This document shows, piece after piece, positions 22,081 to 33,052 of a DNA stretch of 64,000 nucleotides. Location of the stretch: positions 36,333 to 100,332 of the forward strand of contig NXFV01001132.1 of the NCBI GenBank assembly GCA_002803225.1. Direction: 5' to 3'. Both the position numbers and the translations under genes were made by a program. The notes under the pieces are model-generated. The model was not told the origin of the DNA. It was given only the letters and a program-made list of their open reading frames with translations, and did no database searches. This stretch comes from Gamarada debralockiae (taxonomy: Eukaryota; Ascomycota; Leotiomycetes; Helotiales; Hyphodiscaceae). Within the stretch, counting starts at the first letter, position 1, and each line of letters begins with the position of its first letter.

Positions 22081-23170
22081 GCACCACTCAAAGCCCCTAA
22101 TGTTTCTCAACACAACATAACTTCCAGCATCCAGGAAAGCGCAAACGCAATCTCAAACATCAAATTATCTCGGTCTTCGGTCCTTTATCTTTGGGATTTA
22201 AGAAATAACGCGACCGAGACTCCGTGCCGGATCGAAGTCTCCAACTACGGAGAGCGGGGTAGCTTAGAGCTTTAGGTAATTTTTGGAAACACCCACATTC
22301 CGCAGCTCCGTAATTTGCCACCCCTCAACTCCGGTCCCCTCCTTGGTCCCCACACAATTGCTCGGAACATTTCTGGCCCGAGATGCGGGTAACCTCGTAA
22401 GGGCCTTTCGGGATAGTGTGGAGAAGTTTCGGTGCGGGGATTGGAGATTCGGGGTTTGGTAAAGAAGTTTTTCCGAAGAGAAAAAAAGGGGTTGGGAACA
22501 TTCACTCAACTAGTCTGAACGACTGCGTTTTCCTAAACGAGTTAGGAAGGTTTGACCATATCTAGTAGAACAGAGCCAAAAAGTTTCGATTTAACGCGTT
22601 TGAACGGTTTCAAATCAGGTCATCGAGCATTGCAACAGCAGTACGGCAAGCTCACTGACAGAGTACTCTCATGTCTTTCGTGTTATTGACGGGGCCTTGT
22701 AGACTGCTGGACCAGATAAATTTGTGAATAGTGTCCAGCTGTGTGAAAGGACTGTTATAATTTATGACTTACAAGTCTTGTTAGTAGCCTTGTTGTCGTT
22801 GAAAATCTCGTTGTTGCTGTTGTCCTCTTTGTCCTTGTTTATCTTCGTGCGAAGTGTGGTTTGGACAGTAGTCGCAGTCATCGATCGTGTCAGAGCAAAT
22901 CGTTTTGAATGGCGTGGATGAATGGGAGGTGACGAGGGAGACCAGAGCTTGGGGATGGGACAGAGAACTTCTTGGACTTCTATTGCAACGTGGGATTTGT
23001 TGTGACACTGGTTATGAAAGGAAAGTTAGAAAAAGGCAAATGATCAACTTATATGAGCAGCTAGAAACAGATTCTATTGTGGATGGTGGAGAACGGAAAG
23101 GCAAGAGTTGACTCCTGTAAACTTAAAAAATGAGTATGCTAAAATTTTCCAGCTCCTCATCTATTCAATT

Positions 23171-23890
23171 TTAAACACAAGGTAGCTCCACATAAACATC
23201 GGGCTTCTCAACCGCAATCCTCGCCCCTTTTTTCACCAATCCTCCAACATCAACAGTGGTCATAATCCCTGCCTTCCTCTCAACAATCTCCCTCCTCTCA
23301 TTCCGCGCTAAACACTGCTCCTGCAACCCTGGGTGGAATTTACTAATCTGGAGGCACGGGTTCCTTAGTCCCGTAACTGTCACCACTGGATGATTCTTCC
23401 CTTCCACCGTCTCGTCATCCCCTGGATTTATGAAGTGGAGCTTCGCCCCAACGCCGAGAGCTAGGAGATCTAGCCCTGAAGTCGTGATGTTTTCACCCAG
23501 ATTCCCAGGCTTGACGATATAGGGTTTGCCGTCTGGCCCAGAGGCTGACTGGAATTCGTTGAAGAGTTCGGATTGGATGAGATGGACTTGTCTAAGATTT
23601 GGCGGTGGAGGCCTGATGTGCAATCGTGATCGGTGCTGGACAGTTACCCCGCAGTGGGCGTCGCCTTCTACACCAAGTCCCTCCAGCAGAGTGATGGAAT
23701 CGACTTGAGGTTTAGAGAAGCTATGCTCTGAGCATACCGCAACGGAAATTGCGATGCCTGAATCCGTGGAGAGTGAGGGTCGCGTGCTTGTTTTGACCCC
23801 ACTTTTGTGTTTGAGGTGGGGTTGAAGGTAGAGAATTACTAGGGTTAGGAGGGCAAGAATGCCAAGGAGTTGCGCAATTGGTACTATCAT
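23171..23890 (-). CDS. MOSC-domain protein with N-terminal membrane anchor
   Basis: An intronless 239-residue frame. Residues 1-24 form a single hydrophobic helix (PIAQLLGILALLTLVILYL), probably a membrane anchor. The rest is a MOSC (molybdenum cofactor sulfurase C-terminal) domain: LLEGLGVEGDAHCG, QVHLIQSELFNEF, KPGNLGENITTSGLDL, VTVTGLRNPCLQISKF and AGIMTTV. MOSC domains bind sulfur- or nitrogen-modified molybdenum cofactor or related metal-sulfur groups; stand-alone versions are often linked to thiol or N-hydroxylated substrate handling. The conserved Cys is that of GLRNPC. Nothing in the neighbourhood suggests a molybdoenzyme partner. Confidence 0.88.
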   Translation of the reverse strand: MIVPIAQLLGILALLTLVILYLQPHLKHKSGVKTSTRPSLSTDSGIAISVAVCSEHSFSKPQVDSITLLEGLGVEGDAHCGVTVQHRSRLHIRPPPPNLRQVHLIQSELFNEFQSASGPDGKPYIVKPGNLGENITTSGLDLLALGVGAKLHFINPGDDETVEGKNHPVVTVTGLRNPCLQISKFHPGLQEQCLARNERREIVERKAGIMTTVDVGGLVKKGARIAVEKPDVYVELPCV

Positions 23891-24595
23891 GATCGCTTGG
23901 TGAGATCAAAACAATGGGAAAGGACTGAATTGTTGAATTATACTTGTTGAGTGTTTGACTGTTTTGTGACTCTTTCATCGTTGGTACTTCGGACCTCCTC
24001 TTACGGGTGGGGTCATCATCGCAAGATCTTTCTGCCGATCACGTGTACTCCAACTCAGAGCCATTGACTTCCATGATGACTCGGGATACTTTGCTTTGAC
24101 TCCTCTGGAGATCTGGGAGGCCCATATCGTCTTTGTCAATGGTTTGGTTGCAAGTATCATTTATGCTGTCAGTTTGTGAGTGATATTGGTCCGCGGCAAT
24201 CCAAAAGGAGACTTGCCGGACAAGGGGTGGATCAAGGAGTACAACAAGGCGGAAAATCCGCACAGGACCCGAGGTCTCCGAACTGCAAATACAAAATTTC
24301 AAACGCGAGCAGGGAGAAGATGTAGATTGCCACAACTTCGAGTCAGATAGAACCATGGAACGAAATCGACGGCAATAAAGGAATCGGCAACGAGAGATGA
24401 ATTAACAATGCGTAATGGCAGAGAGTGGAAAGTAAACTTTGTAGAGGACATTTCGCCGCTCAAGATATTGGGTTTATTCTCTCCTAATGGCATGAGTGAG
24501 ACTTTCAGACTGCTGAAGTTGGTAACTCGATCCGCATCATGCCAAACAGCCAGGTTCTCAAAGGGGTGGAATTGCTTGCGTGTTTATATCTAAAA
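23891..24595. other. Intergenic region
   Basis: About 0.7 kb with no gene I can support; several overlapping short frames on both strands look like shadows. Confidence 0.4.
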
Positions 24596-25572
24596 CTACA
24601 GAGACCATCCGGCATCGATCACAGCATTTGAACCGGTAACCGTCCGACTCTTCACAAAACACAAGACTTGTTCCGCGACGTCCTTTTCTAAATCAGCACC
24701 AGTAACTGAACGGACGACATTGTTGCGAAGAAAATTCGGCAGATGAGGGAAAAGGGGGTGGGAGACCTACCTCTACTGCGGCAAACTTCTTCAGCTGGGT
24801 TTTGGCTTTCGAGGCATCCAAACGCTCCTGTGGGAATTGCAATCCCCATTCCTGCAATGAATTAGCCCGCAATTGAACACAGGGCAGGAGGAAACCAAAG
24901 CACGTGACAGATGAAAAGATAGGCTGACCGTGAGGAGTATTCCAGGCGAGACAGAGTTGACACGGATTCGAGGGCTGGCAATTGTAGCCAATCCTTTCAC
25001 TAGATGGATCTGTGCTGCTTTGGTCACAGAGTATGCCTGTTCCTATCAGCCTTAGTCTCCTTGAGGGGATCTAAAAATCGCACCAGGGAGCTTCCGCTTG
25101 GTCGGACACCTGCCAAACTAGCGGTAGTGATGAAGACCCCTTCACTCTCATCTAACCACTTCCTCGCCGCATGCATCAGCCATAAATGTGACTTTACATT
25201 CATGTTGAAACACTTGTCCCAATCCTCCTCATTCATATTGTCATCCAAATCCTGAAAATTGCGTATCATTGTCCAGCCGCCATTGGAAAAGACCACGTCC
25301 AATTTTCCCATCTCAGCCATCGTTTCCGAAACAAGATGTACAATGTCATCCCTTTTGGAAATATCCGCTCGGATTGAGCTGAAGTTTTTTCTTCCTGCTT
25401 CTTTGGGTATTGGGGATAGCTTCTCGAGCTCCTGAACGACTTGCTCTGCGCGTGACGCGTTTGAGGCGTAATTTATCACTACACGCATCCCTGAAGACGC
25501 GAACAGTTTCGCTGTCGCAGCGCCCAGGCCTGCTGAGCCGGCAGTGATGAGAGCAACGAGAGGAGATGACAT
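24596..25572 (-). CDS. Short-chain dehydrogenase/reductase (classical)
   Basis: Predicted 257 residues from four exons: 25572-25084, 25036-24929, 24851-24767, 24687-24596. The start MSSPLVALITAGSAGLG is chosen because the nucleotide-binding loop (TAGSAGLGAATAKLF) follows at the normal distance; a longer frame upstream is not conserved-looking. Splicing joins GVRPSGSSL to AYSVTKAAQIHLVKG, giving the catalytic Y-x-x-x-K, with Ser in FITTASLAG. The end VTGSNAVIDAGWSL is the usual SDR C-terminus. The last intron uses an unusual donor (GTCTCC) but is the only one that keeps frame into KDVAEQVL. Divergent from the FAD monooxygenase at 25973 with 400 bp between starts, suggesting shared control and a role in the same pathway. 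Confidence 0.85.
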
Positions 25573-25972
25573 TGTTGATTCTGTGTATGATGTTGATTTT
25601 GGAGACGAACATGGATCTCCACAAAGTGTCGCAATCCCCACTGCTGCTTACTTAAGCGGTTCTCTCAATTTATGTTGCTCCTTTTCTTCCCCCACATCAA
25701 CTTCGCATCAACGCTTTCTCCCCCACTAACCGGTCAATGGCGCCCTATTATCCCAGCGGAAAGGTTCGCCGAAGAGCCAGTATGGAGGCGCAAGACCGCA
25801 TGAACGATGAGAATGGTGTGGGGCAGTTACAGTTGGGGAAGTGCCTTCGGTCCCGAGAGCTATTCGTCTGCGAGAGTTATTACTTGGAGTAGAACGCATC
25901 CATGTTTTTACAGCGAAGCATACTTTCCCTACCAGTTTTATTTCCACCTTTTTGACTTTCTCACCCTGCATC
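25573..25972. promoter_or_regulatory. Bidirectional promoter region of SDR and FAD monooxygenase
   Basis: 400 bp separate two outward-facing start codons. The right half is pyrimidine-rich just before the ATG at 25973. No specific operator is claimed. Confidence 0.4.
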
Positions 25973-28338
25973 ATGGCCACCAAATTCTACAACCCAATGG
26001 GCAATGGTTCAAGTGCTCCCTTAAATGGTGTTAATGGCAATAGCAAGGATCAGATGAATGGAGTGGGCTCACCTCCTCTCAATATCTGCATAGTTGGTGC
26101 TGGAATCGGTGGGCTTACCGCTGCCATCGGACTGCGAAGAAATGGACACAATGTTTCTGTAAGTATCAACATCAAATCCCGATCAAATGAGCTTGCTGAT
26201 CCTCTCAGATCTATGAACAATCACGATTTGCGAACGAGACCGGGGCAGCTATTCATTTGGCTCCAAATTCGAATGGCATCCTACGTCGATACGGATTGAT
26301 TGCCGAGAATGTTGGAGGGGTGACAATGGAGAAACTGGCCGAATATAACGAAAAGGGTGTACAGACCAGACAATTCGAGTTGACTGAGCCAAATAAGATG
26401 TGGCAGCATCCTTGGCAGCTGGTTCACAGAGTTCGGCTCCATAATAAGTTGAAGGAAATGGCAACGTCTGAGAATGGAGAGGGCAAACCTGCTGCCCTAC
26501 ACGTCTCAAGCAAGGTGCTGGAAGTCGACCCAGAGACTGCTACGATCAAGCTAGAAAATGGAGAAGAAATTAGGGCAGATCTGGTCCTGGGAGCTGATGG
26601 AATCTACTCCAAGACAAGGACATTCGTTTCGGGTCAGCCATCCAAGCTTTTCACGTCAGGGAAGGCTGCTTTCCGATTCCTGATTCCACGAAAGGTCGCT
26701 TTGGAAGACCCCAAAGTAGCCACGCTGTGCAACCGCGATGGGGAGCTGGCTATTTGGTACGGAGATGATCGTCGAGTCGTCATGTATCCATGCGATGACA
26801 ATGAACTTCTCAATTTTGTGTGCATTCATCCGGAAGAAGAGTCACAAGGTGGAGCTGATGGTGAGCAAATTCAAAATATCATCCTTGTTCCGGTTCGCTG
26901 ACACATAGAAGAATGGAACAAGGAAGCTTCGTTAGAACAGATCCTGAAGGTCTATCAGAACTTTGATCCCGCTCTGCTTGACCTCTTCCGTAAGGCTGAT
27001 CCAACAAGTCTGAAAGTCTGGAAGCTCCTTGACATGGAAATATTACCAACCTGGGTGAAGGGAAGGTTGGCATTACTGGGCGACGCTGCACATCCATTTT
27101 TACCACGTAAGTTGGCTGGCCTTGTTCAAATCTGCTGTGGTACTGACTAGACTAGACCAAGGCCAAGGCGGTGGAGTTGCGATGGAAGACGCTGCGACAC
27201 TCGCGGTCGTCCTGCCGTCCGGAACCTCGCCGGAGGAGGTCCCGGAGCGCTTGAAGCTTTATGAGAAAATTCGATACCAGCGAGCAAACGCGATTCAAGA
27301 ATTTTCGCGGCAAGCTGGAAAGGACTTTATTGACGGCAAGCCTCAAATTGACAGTAGGTGGTCTTCAATTCCAGCATACTTTTTCATTCACTAACTCAAA
27401 AAACAGTGATGGCTTACACTGCGTATAATTTTGGCCATGATGAGTGGGACAATTCGACAAATGAATTCAAGAAATTCCAGCGAGCGAAGAACCCCAGAGT
27501 GTACTGGAGAGCCCCCATAGCATTCGGTCCGTCACCTGGCCCAAGGCAGGATGTATGGGGTCGCCCTCGGCCATCGCTACACCAAACATTCGTCACAGCG
27601 TCGATCAAGTTCAAGACCTCCAGGACGTTCTTGCAGAATCTCTTCCCCACGGAATCCTTCACTTTCAAATCTTCAGGCACTGTTGCTCATGCCAGCTTCT
27701 CGACAACCACACTAGGAAAGATGTCATGGCTTGGTGGTGGTGGATACAACCACTTCGGACTTTATATCCATGGAGTTCAATACAAGAAGAAAGACGGCTC
27801 AACAATCGACGGCACCTACATGCCTATTCTGTTCGAAAGTCTGGCAGACCCGATCGTCACTGGACGAGACGAACTCGGTATGCCAAAACTCTACTGCGCA
27901 ATCGACATTCATCGCCGCGAGAAATCCTATCGAATGCAAGCTTCATGGCAAGGTGCCAAGTTCGCCGACTTCAATCTCGAGGGTCTAGAAGCGGTGGACC
28001 ATAAGAGCGAGCAAGGCACGATTGGTGGAGAATCCGATTATGGAATTCTAGTGTACAGATATGTGCCTGCCGTCGGCGAACGCGGGAAGTCAGACTGCGA
28101 ATACCCTGTGGTAGTTCCACACGGAGAGGAATCGAAGGTTGTGCCGTCTACGGTCCACAGTGTGGCCAAGGCACAGAAGTCGAGTGTCACTTTTGATAAG
28201 ATGGATTGGGACGCATTGCCTACCTTGCATCATATTGTTGATGTGCTTGCTGATATTCCCATTTATGAGGTTGTGGGAGCGAAGGTCGTCGAGGGGACTG
28301 GCGTCCCGGATGTCTCGTCTGCTCGGAGGATTGAATAG
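25973..28338 (+). CDS. FAD-dependent monooxygenase (salicylate hydroxylase-like) fused to acetoacetate-decarboxylase-like domain
   Basis: A predicted 721-residue two-domain protein. Exons: 25973-26158, 26209-26860, 26909-27106, 27156-27353, 27407-28338, all with canonical introns of 48-53 nt. Residues 1-410 are a group A flavin hydroxylase: GAGIGG dinucleotide loop at 42-47, the DG motif GADGIYSKTR near 190, and the second FAD site LALLGDAAHPFLPHQGQGGG near 337. From about residue 440 a second domain begins (VYWRAPIAFGPSPGPRQ) with DPIVTGRDELGMPKLYCAID, which matches the acetoacetate decarboxylase fold; one Lys of the family's KK pair remains (GMPK-L). The first domain should hydroxylate an aromatic acid; the second could decarboxylate or hydrolyse a product (inference). 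The neighbours, an extradiol dioxygenase and a cupin, support ring catabolism. Confidence 0.88.
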
Positions 28339-28591
28339 GCTAGCTCAGCAACTTCTCTGTATTCTTTAACTAGAATTTTGAATTATACCTACTTCAATTT
28401 GATGTAATTAAATGGAAGTGCAAAGACTCTAGCTTGGCTGTCAAGAAGCTCGCTTAAAGCGCAACATGCAACGATACCTGCAGTTTCTCACTGGTTGGGT
28501 CGAGGAGGGAAGTGAAGCTTGTCAAGGCGTTGTCCATAAGCGACATGCAGCGAATTTGCCATTTCTAATGCTGGCTGTAATTGGACTCAGC

Positions 28592-29161
28592 TCAATGTCC
28601 CGATTTCTTCAATTGCAAACCGCCATAATCCTCACCCAACTTCTTTCCCCCAATCTCAAGCGGATGCGCCTCCTGCAAAATATACAACATCCTTGCCCAC
28701 TCCGTTTGACTCGTATTCCGCCACTCATGAATCGTTCCCCGCTGAATACTCAAATCGCCCCTCTTCATCAACCTCTTCTCCCCCGAATCCAACACAAGCT
28801 CGACTTCCCCTTCTAATACAACGCCATAGTCCAACGATACGGTCCTATGCATCGGACTTGTGGCTCCGGGTCTCATATCTACATATCTAAGTACCGTACC
28901 GCCTGGGATGATGATACCTGGGAGGTTGGAGAGGTAGTGCTCGTAGGTTTTTATATCAGCGCCGTTAGAGAGTTCGACTGGATATTGGTTCGTGGCGTAG
29001 CAGAGAGCAAATTGGGCGTCGTTAGGGATTTGAGTGAAGGGGATTGGCTCGGGGATTTTAGTCGAGAAGATTGCTTCGCCAGAGGAGTTGTGGTCAGTGA
29101 TGAAGCGATTTGGGTGTCGAAGGCCCTTCTCTTCTGCTGTTGGCATGTGTTCTGCTGCCAT
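28592..29161 (-). CDS. Cupin-domain protein
   Basis: An intronless 189-residue protein. The cupin barrel is in the C-terminal two thirds: motif 1 RPGATSPMHRTVSLDYGVVL then EGEVELVLDSGE, motif 2 GDLSIQRGTIHEWRNTS. Metal ligands could be His of PMHR, Glu of LEGE and His of TIHEW; the first motif has one His where many enzymes have HxH. Relatives sit in fungal aromatic and polyketide pathways and are annotated only as cupin 2 proteins. It is convergent with the monooxygenase (254 bp between stops) and divergent from the aldehyde-dehydrogenase-like gene, and so probably belongs to the same pathway. Confidence 0.82.
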   Translation of the reverse strand: MAAEHMPTAEEKGLRHPNRFITDHNSSGEAIFSTKIPEPIPFTQIPNDAQFALCYATNQYPVELSNGADIKTYEHYLSNLPGIIIPGGTVLRYVDMRPGATSPMHRTVSLDYGVVLEGEVELVLDSGEKRLMKRGDLSIQRGTIHEWRNTSQTEWARMLYILQEAHPLEIGGKKLGEDYGGLQLKKSGH

Positions 29162-29580
29162 GATGGTGATGCTGGATAAAAGAGTGTGATTTCGGAGTGG
29201 TAGGAGTGGTCGGTCAAAACTGATTGAATAGGAGGACTAAGTTTTCAAAATAGAGTGAAAACTAACGGTACCCATGTACGCAATTGTCAAATTCTTGACT
29301 GACTGCAAGGGTAACAGTGGATGCTTGACTCCGGCGGGAAGAGGCAGTCGGCGAGATCGGTTTCCCCCCCCCCCACTCGGCTCCACAACCCCGCCCCCAC
29401 TACCACCTCGATTCACCACGCTCAGACAGCAATTTGGAACGGCCGAAAGCACGAGCTCCCAAGCTCAACCCTGCAACAACCCTGTCAGCTTGATTTCCTA
29501 TGTGAGCTGACTTCCAACATTGTTTGGAGCATCTCTTTTCAATACTCACTGTCAACAACCAAGCTACGGCCAAATTCAAA

Positions 29581-31314
29581 ATGGCTTCGCAAGAGTCCAT
29601 CGTCCAGCGCCTCCGCGCAGCAATTACAGACGGCCGAACAGCAAATATTCGATATCGGCAGAATGAACTTCGGGGTCTCCATTCAGCGCTCACGGAAAAT
29701 GCGGATGCATTGGCAGGCGCTATTTCACAAGATACAGGTGCTACGAGTGCCGAAGTCGAGGCGGAGTTATTTATGACTATGGATTCTTTGCGACATTTTT
29801 ATGATGGGCTGGATATTGAGAAAGAGTTGAAAGGGGAATATCTTGTGGCGAATGGAGAGGATAATCTTGGAAGGAGGATAGGTGTTGGTTTGGTAGTGGT
29901 GAGGCCGACGAGCCATACGAGGCTGTTTTCTGTGTTGAGTCCCATTTGCGCTGCAGTTGCTGCAGGGAATTGTGTCTTGATTGAGGCAAGTTACTATCTA
30001 CCTTATCTGAATTTGATATTTACAGCCCGTTTTAGCTTGAGCAAACCACTTTGAGCGTCGACAAATTGCTCAAGGACATTCTCACCAAAGCCCTCGACAA
30101 AGACACATTTGTCATAACGACCTCATCCATCTCCACCCTGGAACTTCCATCACATATCCTCCTTGACCAAACTTCAACTAACCCAGTCTCAAAAACAAAC
30201 GAACTTCTCTCCAGCAATACTTCTCGAACTATCGCCATCGTCGACCGTACGGCAGACATCGAAGCAGCAGCCAAAGCCATAGTGACGGCAAGGTTTAGTT
30301 TCCAAGGAACTAGTCCGTACGCGCCGGACTTGGTAGTTGTCAATGAGTGGGTTCAGAAGGAGTTCTTTGAGGGGTGCACCAAATATGCCACTCAGCTGTT
30401 TTCATCTAGAGGCTCTGTAAAACCAAGTTCGTCAAATTCGAGTATGGAGACGGCTAAGGCCATCAAAGAGGCTGAAGCCAAGGGACAATTGTCCACATTT
30501 GGATCAGCGGACTTCAAGATCGCGGATATCTCGGATCGGTAAGTGGGAGCTTAATATTCCAGAGTGGATGAACGCTGATAATAGGCTACAGATCTTGTAG
30601 CTTAACGAGTACGAAAGTCAGCGGATTCTATCTTCCCATTGTTCAATGCAGTAGTATCACCGATGCGGTATTTTCCCAGGACACTTCGTAAGTCTGCTCT
30701 CGCCATCCGAAAACGGAACAAAAGCTGATATTGAGACTTAGGAAAACTTTCCTAGCAGGATATTTCTTTGCCGACCCATCAGCAGCGAAGTTCATAAGTC
30801 AGCATCTTGACTGTCACATGACTTTCGTGAATCAGATCCCCACGCAACTCCTTGGTAAGCTACTGTCGGTCCTTTTGCTCCTTTCAGTCCGGGTCCATAT
30901 TCTCAGTTCTTTTGTTTAGAAGCTCGAGCTGACGATGAATCAACAGTTGGTTCCGCCTCACCGCTCACCCACGCCCCATCCTATCCCTACCGATACACAA
31001 CAGACATGTTCTCGCTCCCACGACCTCAATTCATCTCTTGCCCCACATTCTCATCCAAATCCAAATCCCATAACCCAGCCTCCACTATCTTGTCTTTCAA
31101 CCAAAAAGACCAATTATCAACCAAAGATATTAGGAAACTGGCCGTGAAGCCACTTAAACCAACGGGCCAAGGCAAAGGAGAAGCGATTGGCTTCTTTGAA
31201 CAGGGCATTATTACCGGTGGAGTTATTTTGTTTGGTGTTGTGGTGCCAGCGATGGGGTATGTGAGTTGGGTTTTGGGGAAGAAAGGGTGGGAATTGGCTA
31301 GGAGGGGGAAGTAG
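29581..31314 (+). CDS. Aldehyde-dehydrogenase-like protein lacking catalytic Cys, with C-terminal membrane segment
   Basis: Predicted 494 residues from five exons: 29581-29985, 30036-30538, 30592-30687, 30742-30854, 30947-31314. The fold is recognisable from VVVRPTSHTRLFSVLSPICA then AVAAGNCVLIELEQTT and FADPSAAKFISQHLDC. Where active enzymes have GQxCxAPD this protein reads FSFQGTSPYAPDLVVVNEW, so Pro replaces the catalytic Cys. Near the C-terminus a hydrophobic helix (ITGGVILFGVVVPAMGYVSW) suggests membrane anchoring. Intron 1 must start with GC (GAG/GCAAGT) to keep the frame. It may be a non-catalytic paralogue or a protein with a changed reaction. Start chosen at MASQESIV, which matches the usual short N-terminus. 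Confidence 0.82.
29986..30035 (+). other. Candidate GC-AG intron
   Basis: The donor is G|GCAAGT, the commonest form of non-canonical GC donor, and the acceptor is TTTTAG. It is the only join found that links NCVLIE to LEQTTLSV in frame. Confidence 0.65.
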
Positions 31315-31758
31315 GTGTTGAGATAACATTCGAAAGGGCGTGAGAAATGTATGAAATAGATATCTCTGCAAATTTTTCTGCACTAATTTATCAACAATTG
31401 CGAAATAAATAAGAAACTGAAGTGTATTGGTCAAGTGGATGGTTTAGCTTCTCAAAAGGAAGCTCTGCGATCCCTGTTGTGTTATTTATCAGCTCTAGTG
31501 ACCGCGAATACAAGAGAGAAGAGGACAACATTTGGCGAAGGGCATAGAGGATATGATGTTCTCTCATTTGGGTCACACTTGGTTGACTCTTTTCTCACGA
31601 ATAAGGTTACAACGACAAAGGAAACGACAACAAGAATGATTAGGCTAAGGTCGAGGAGAGAGCTTGGTTATACATGCTGGCAAATATGTATGCTTGGTTA
31701 AAAGCTCAAAGAGACGTGCTGAATCAGAAAACTATACTCTGGTATAGGTATGTCAAGT
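31315..31758. other. Convergent intergenic region
   Basis: The aldehyde-dehydrogenase-like gene and the LigB gene end toward each other. Nothing further seen. Confidence 0.4.
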
Positions 31759-32704
31759 TCAGGCAGTAATCGCCTTCGGCCACTCCCCCAACGTAAACTG
31801 CGAATTACACATATTCGTCAACTCCCAATCCTCCGCTCCAAGCTCCCCTCTAATCCCTTCATCTTCCCAACCTCCACAAAGTCCAGCGACAAATAACGCA
31901 CTCATGAAATGGTCATCAGTCCCATGCGCTTCCCTATACCCCGGCAGCTTCATTAAGGCCGTCGCTCTCCTCCTCAGACCCGGTCCGCCAGTCTTCCCAA
32001 CCGTCTTGCTGCCAGCACAAATAAAAGCATCCGAAAATTCCTGTCTAAAATCCAACGCCCATTTCTCTGGCGGTGTAGAGAACCCAAAATTATCCCTGTA
32101 CCGCATCATGGGTGCCCATTTATTCCGGTACAAGTTATGCACCGCGCCTCCGGTTCCAATGAAGAGGATCTTTTCTGATCGGAGAGAACGGAGGGAGGCG
32201 CCAACTTTCATGTGGTAATGTGGATCGTATCGCGCGTTCATGGATATTATTGTAGTTGGGGGACAGCCGTTGGGGAACATGCGGATTAGAATGAGATAAG
32301 TGTCGTGAATCCAGTCGAAGGAGTTATTGAGGCTTGCATTGAAGCCAGAGGATTTGAGGATGTTGCAGACGCGGGAAGCCATGGGAAGATCGGGATTCAG
32401 GACGTAGGGCTCGTATTTGGAGGGATGCACGTATGCTACGGGTGATTTGTTGGGCTTGGGGTTTGCGGAGACTTCTATTGCGTCGCCGAGGGCGGCCCAG
32501 TGTGCTCCCTGATTTGATTTTAGGTCGAGATTTTGGAGAAGGGGAGGGGGAACGTACCATCATCACAACGTGTTCAATTCCATTTGCGAGAGCGGCGTCA
32601 CCACATTTCTTCCAGTATGTTGCTGATTGCGATTCTTCGCCCAACATCATGGTTGAGCCATGGGAGAAGAAATGGACTGGTGTGAGGGGCGTTAGTGGTG
32701 CCAT
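31759..32704 (-). CDS. Extradiol ring-cleavage dioxygenase, class III (LigB/DODA type)
   Basis: A predicted 298-residue Fe(II) enzyme of the LigB superfamily, which opens catecholic rings next to the hydroxyls; fungal members are usually annotated as 4,5-DOPA dioxygenase-like. Exons 32704-32558 and 32508-31759 with a 49-nt GTACGT..ATCAG intron. Visible signatures: HFFSHGSTMMLGEES with H11 and H15, GAHW at 50-53 immediately after the splice, then MNARYDPHYHMKVGASLRSL, the strand ILFIGTGGAVHNL, and DDHFMSALFVAG near the C-terminus. H15 and the His of GGAVHNL are candidate ligands. It faces away from the small gene at 33053. Its presence beside a flavin hydroxylase is what makes this block look like a meta-cleavage pathway. 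Confidence 0.9.
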
Positions 32705-33052
32705 GGTGTATGATAGATGAGTTGTGAGTTTGTGAATAGTCTAGATAAGACGAATGTAAGAAACCATGATTATGAAAATAGAAAGAGCTGCGATTCAAAC
32801 TGCTTTGACTGCCCAGTAACTCCGTTGGACATTGTCCGGTGTTCCGGCTCGGGAAGTGGGGGATGATCACCCCGCTCGGCGCTTCCCTCCCACAACGATC
32901 TTCCACTGGGACTCTCGGAATGTGTTTCATTTGACTTCGACGAAACAAACCCATCTGAATGATGCACCTGTAAGACAGATCGATATTCTTTCGACCTCAG
33001 ATTTGGTCTTCAACACGCTCAGATTCTGTCGCCATAAACCTTGTCAACCACG
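32705..33052. promoter_or_regulatory. Divergent promoter region between LigB gene and small orphan gene
   Basis: 348 bp between two outward-reading start codons; no operator identified. Confidence 0.35.

Larger units (their letters stand above)
21461..23170. other. Gene-free region containing a MITE
   Basis: Apart from the element at 21615-22080 I see no supportable gene. A plus-strand frame at 22724-22921 is Leu/Ser/Val-rich low-complexity sequence and is not called. Confidence 0.4.

Noticed and set aside
22724..23111. Leu/Val-rich frame that could be a membrane protein
   Set aside because: Composition follows a simple TTG/GTT-rich stretch; no splice or homology support.
27555..28004. 149-codon plus frame inside the monooxygenase fusion
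   Set aside because: Out-of-frame shadow of exon 5, which is well supported by domain content.
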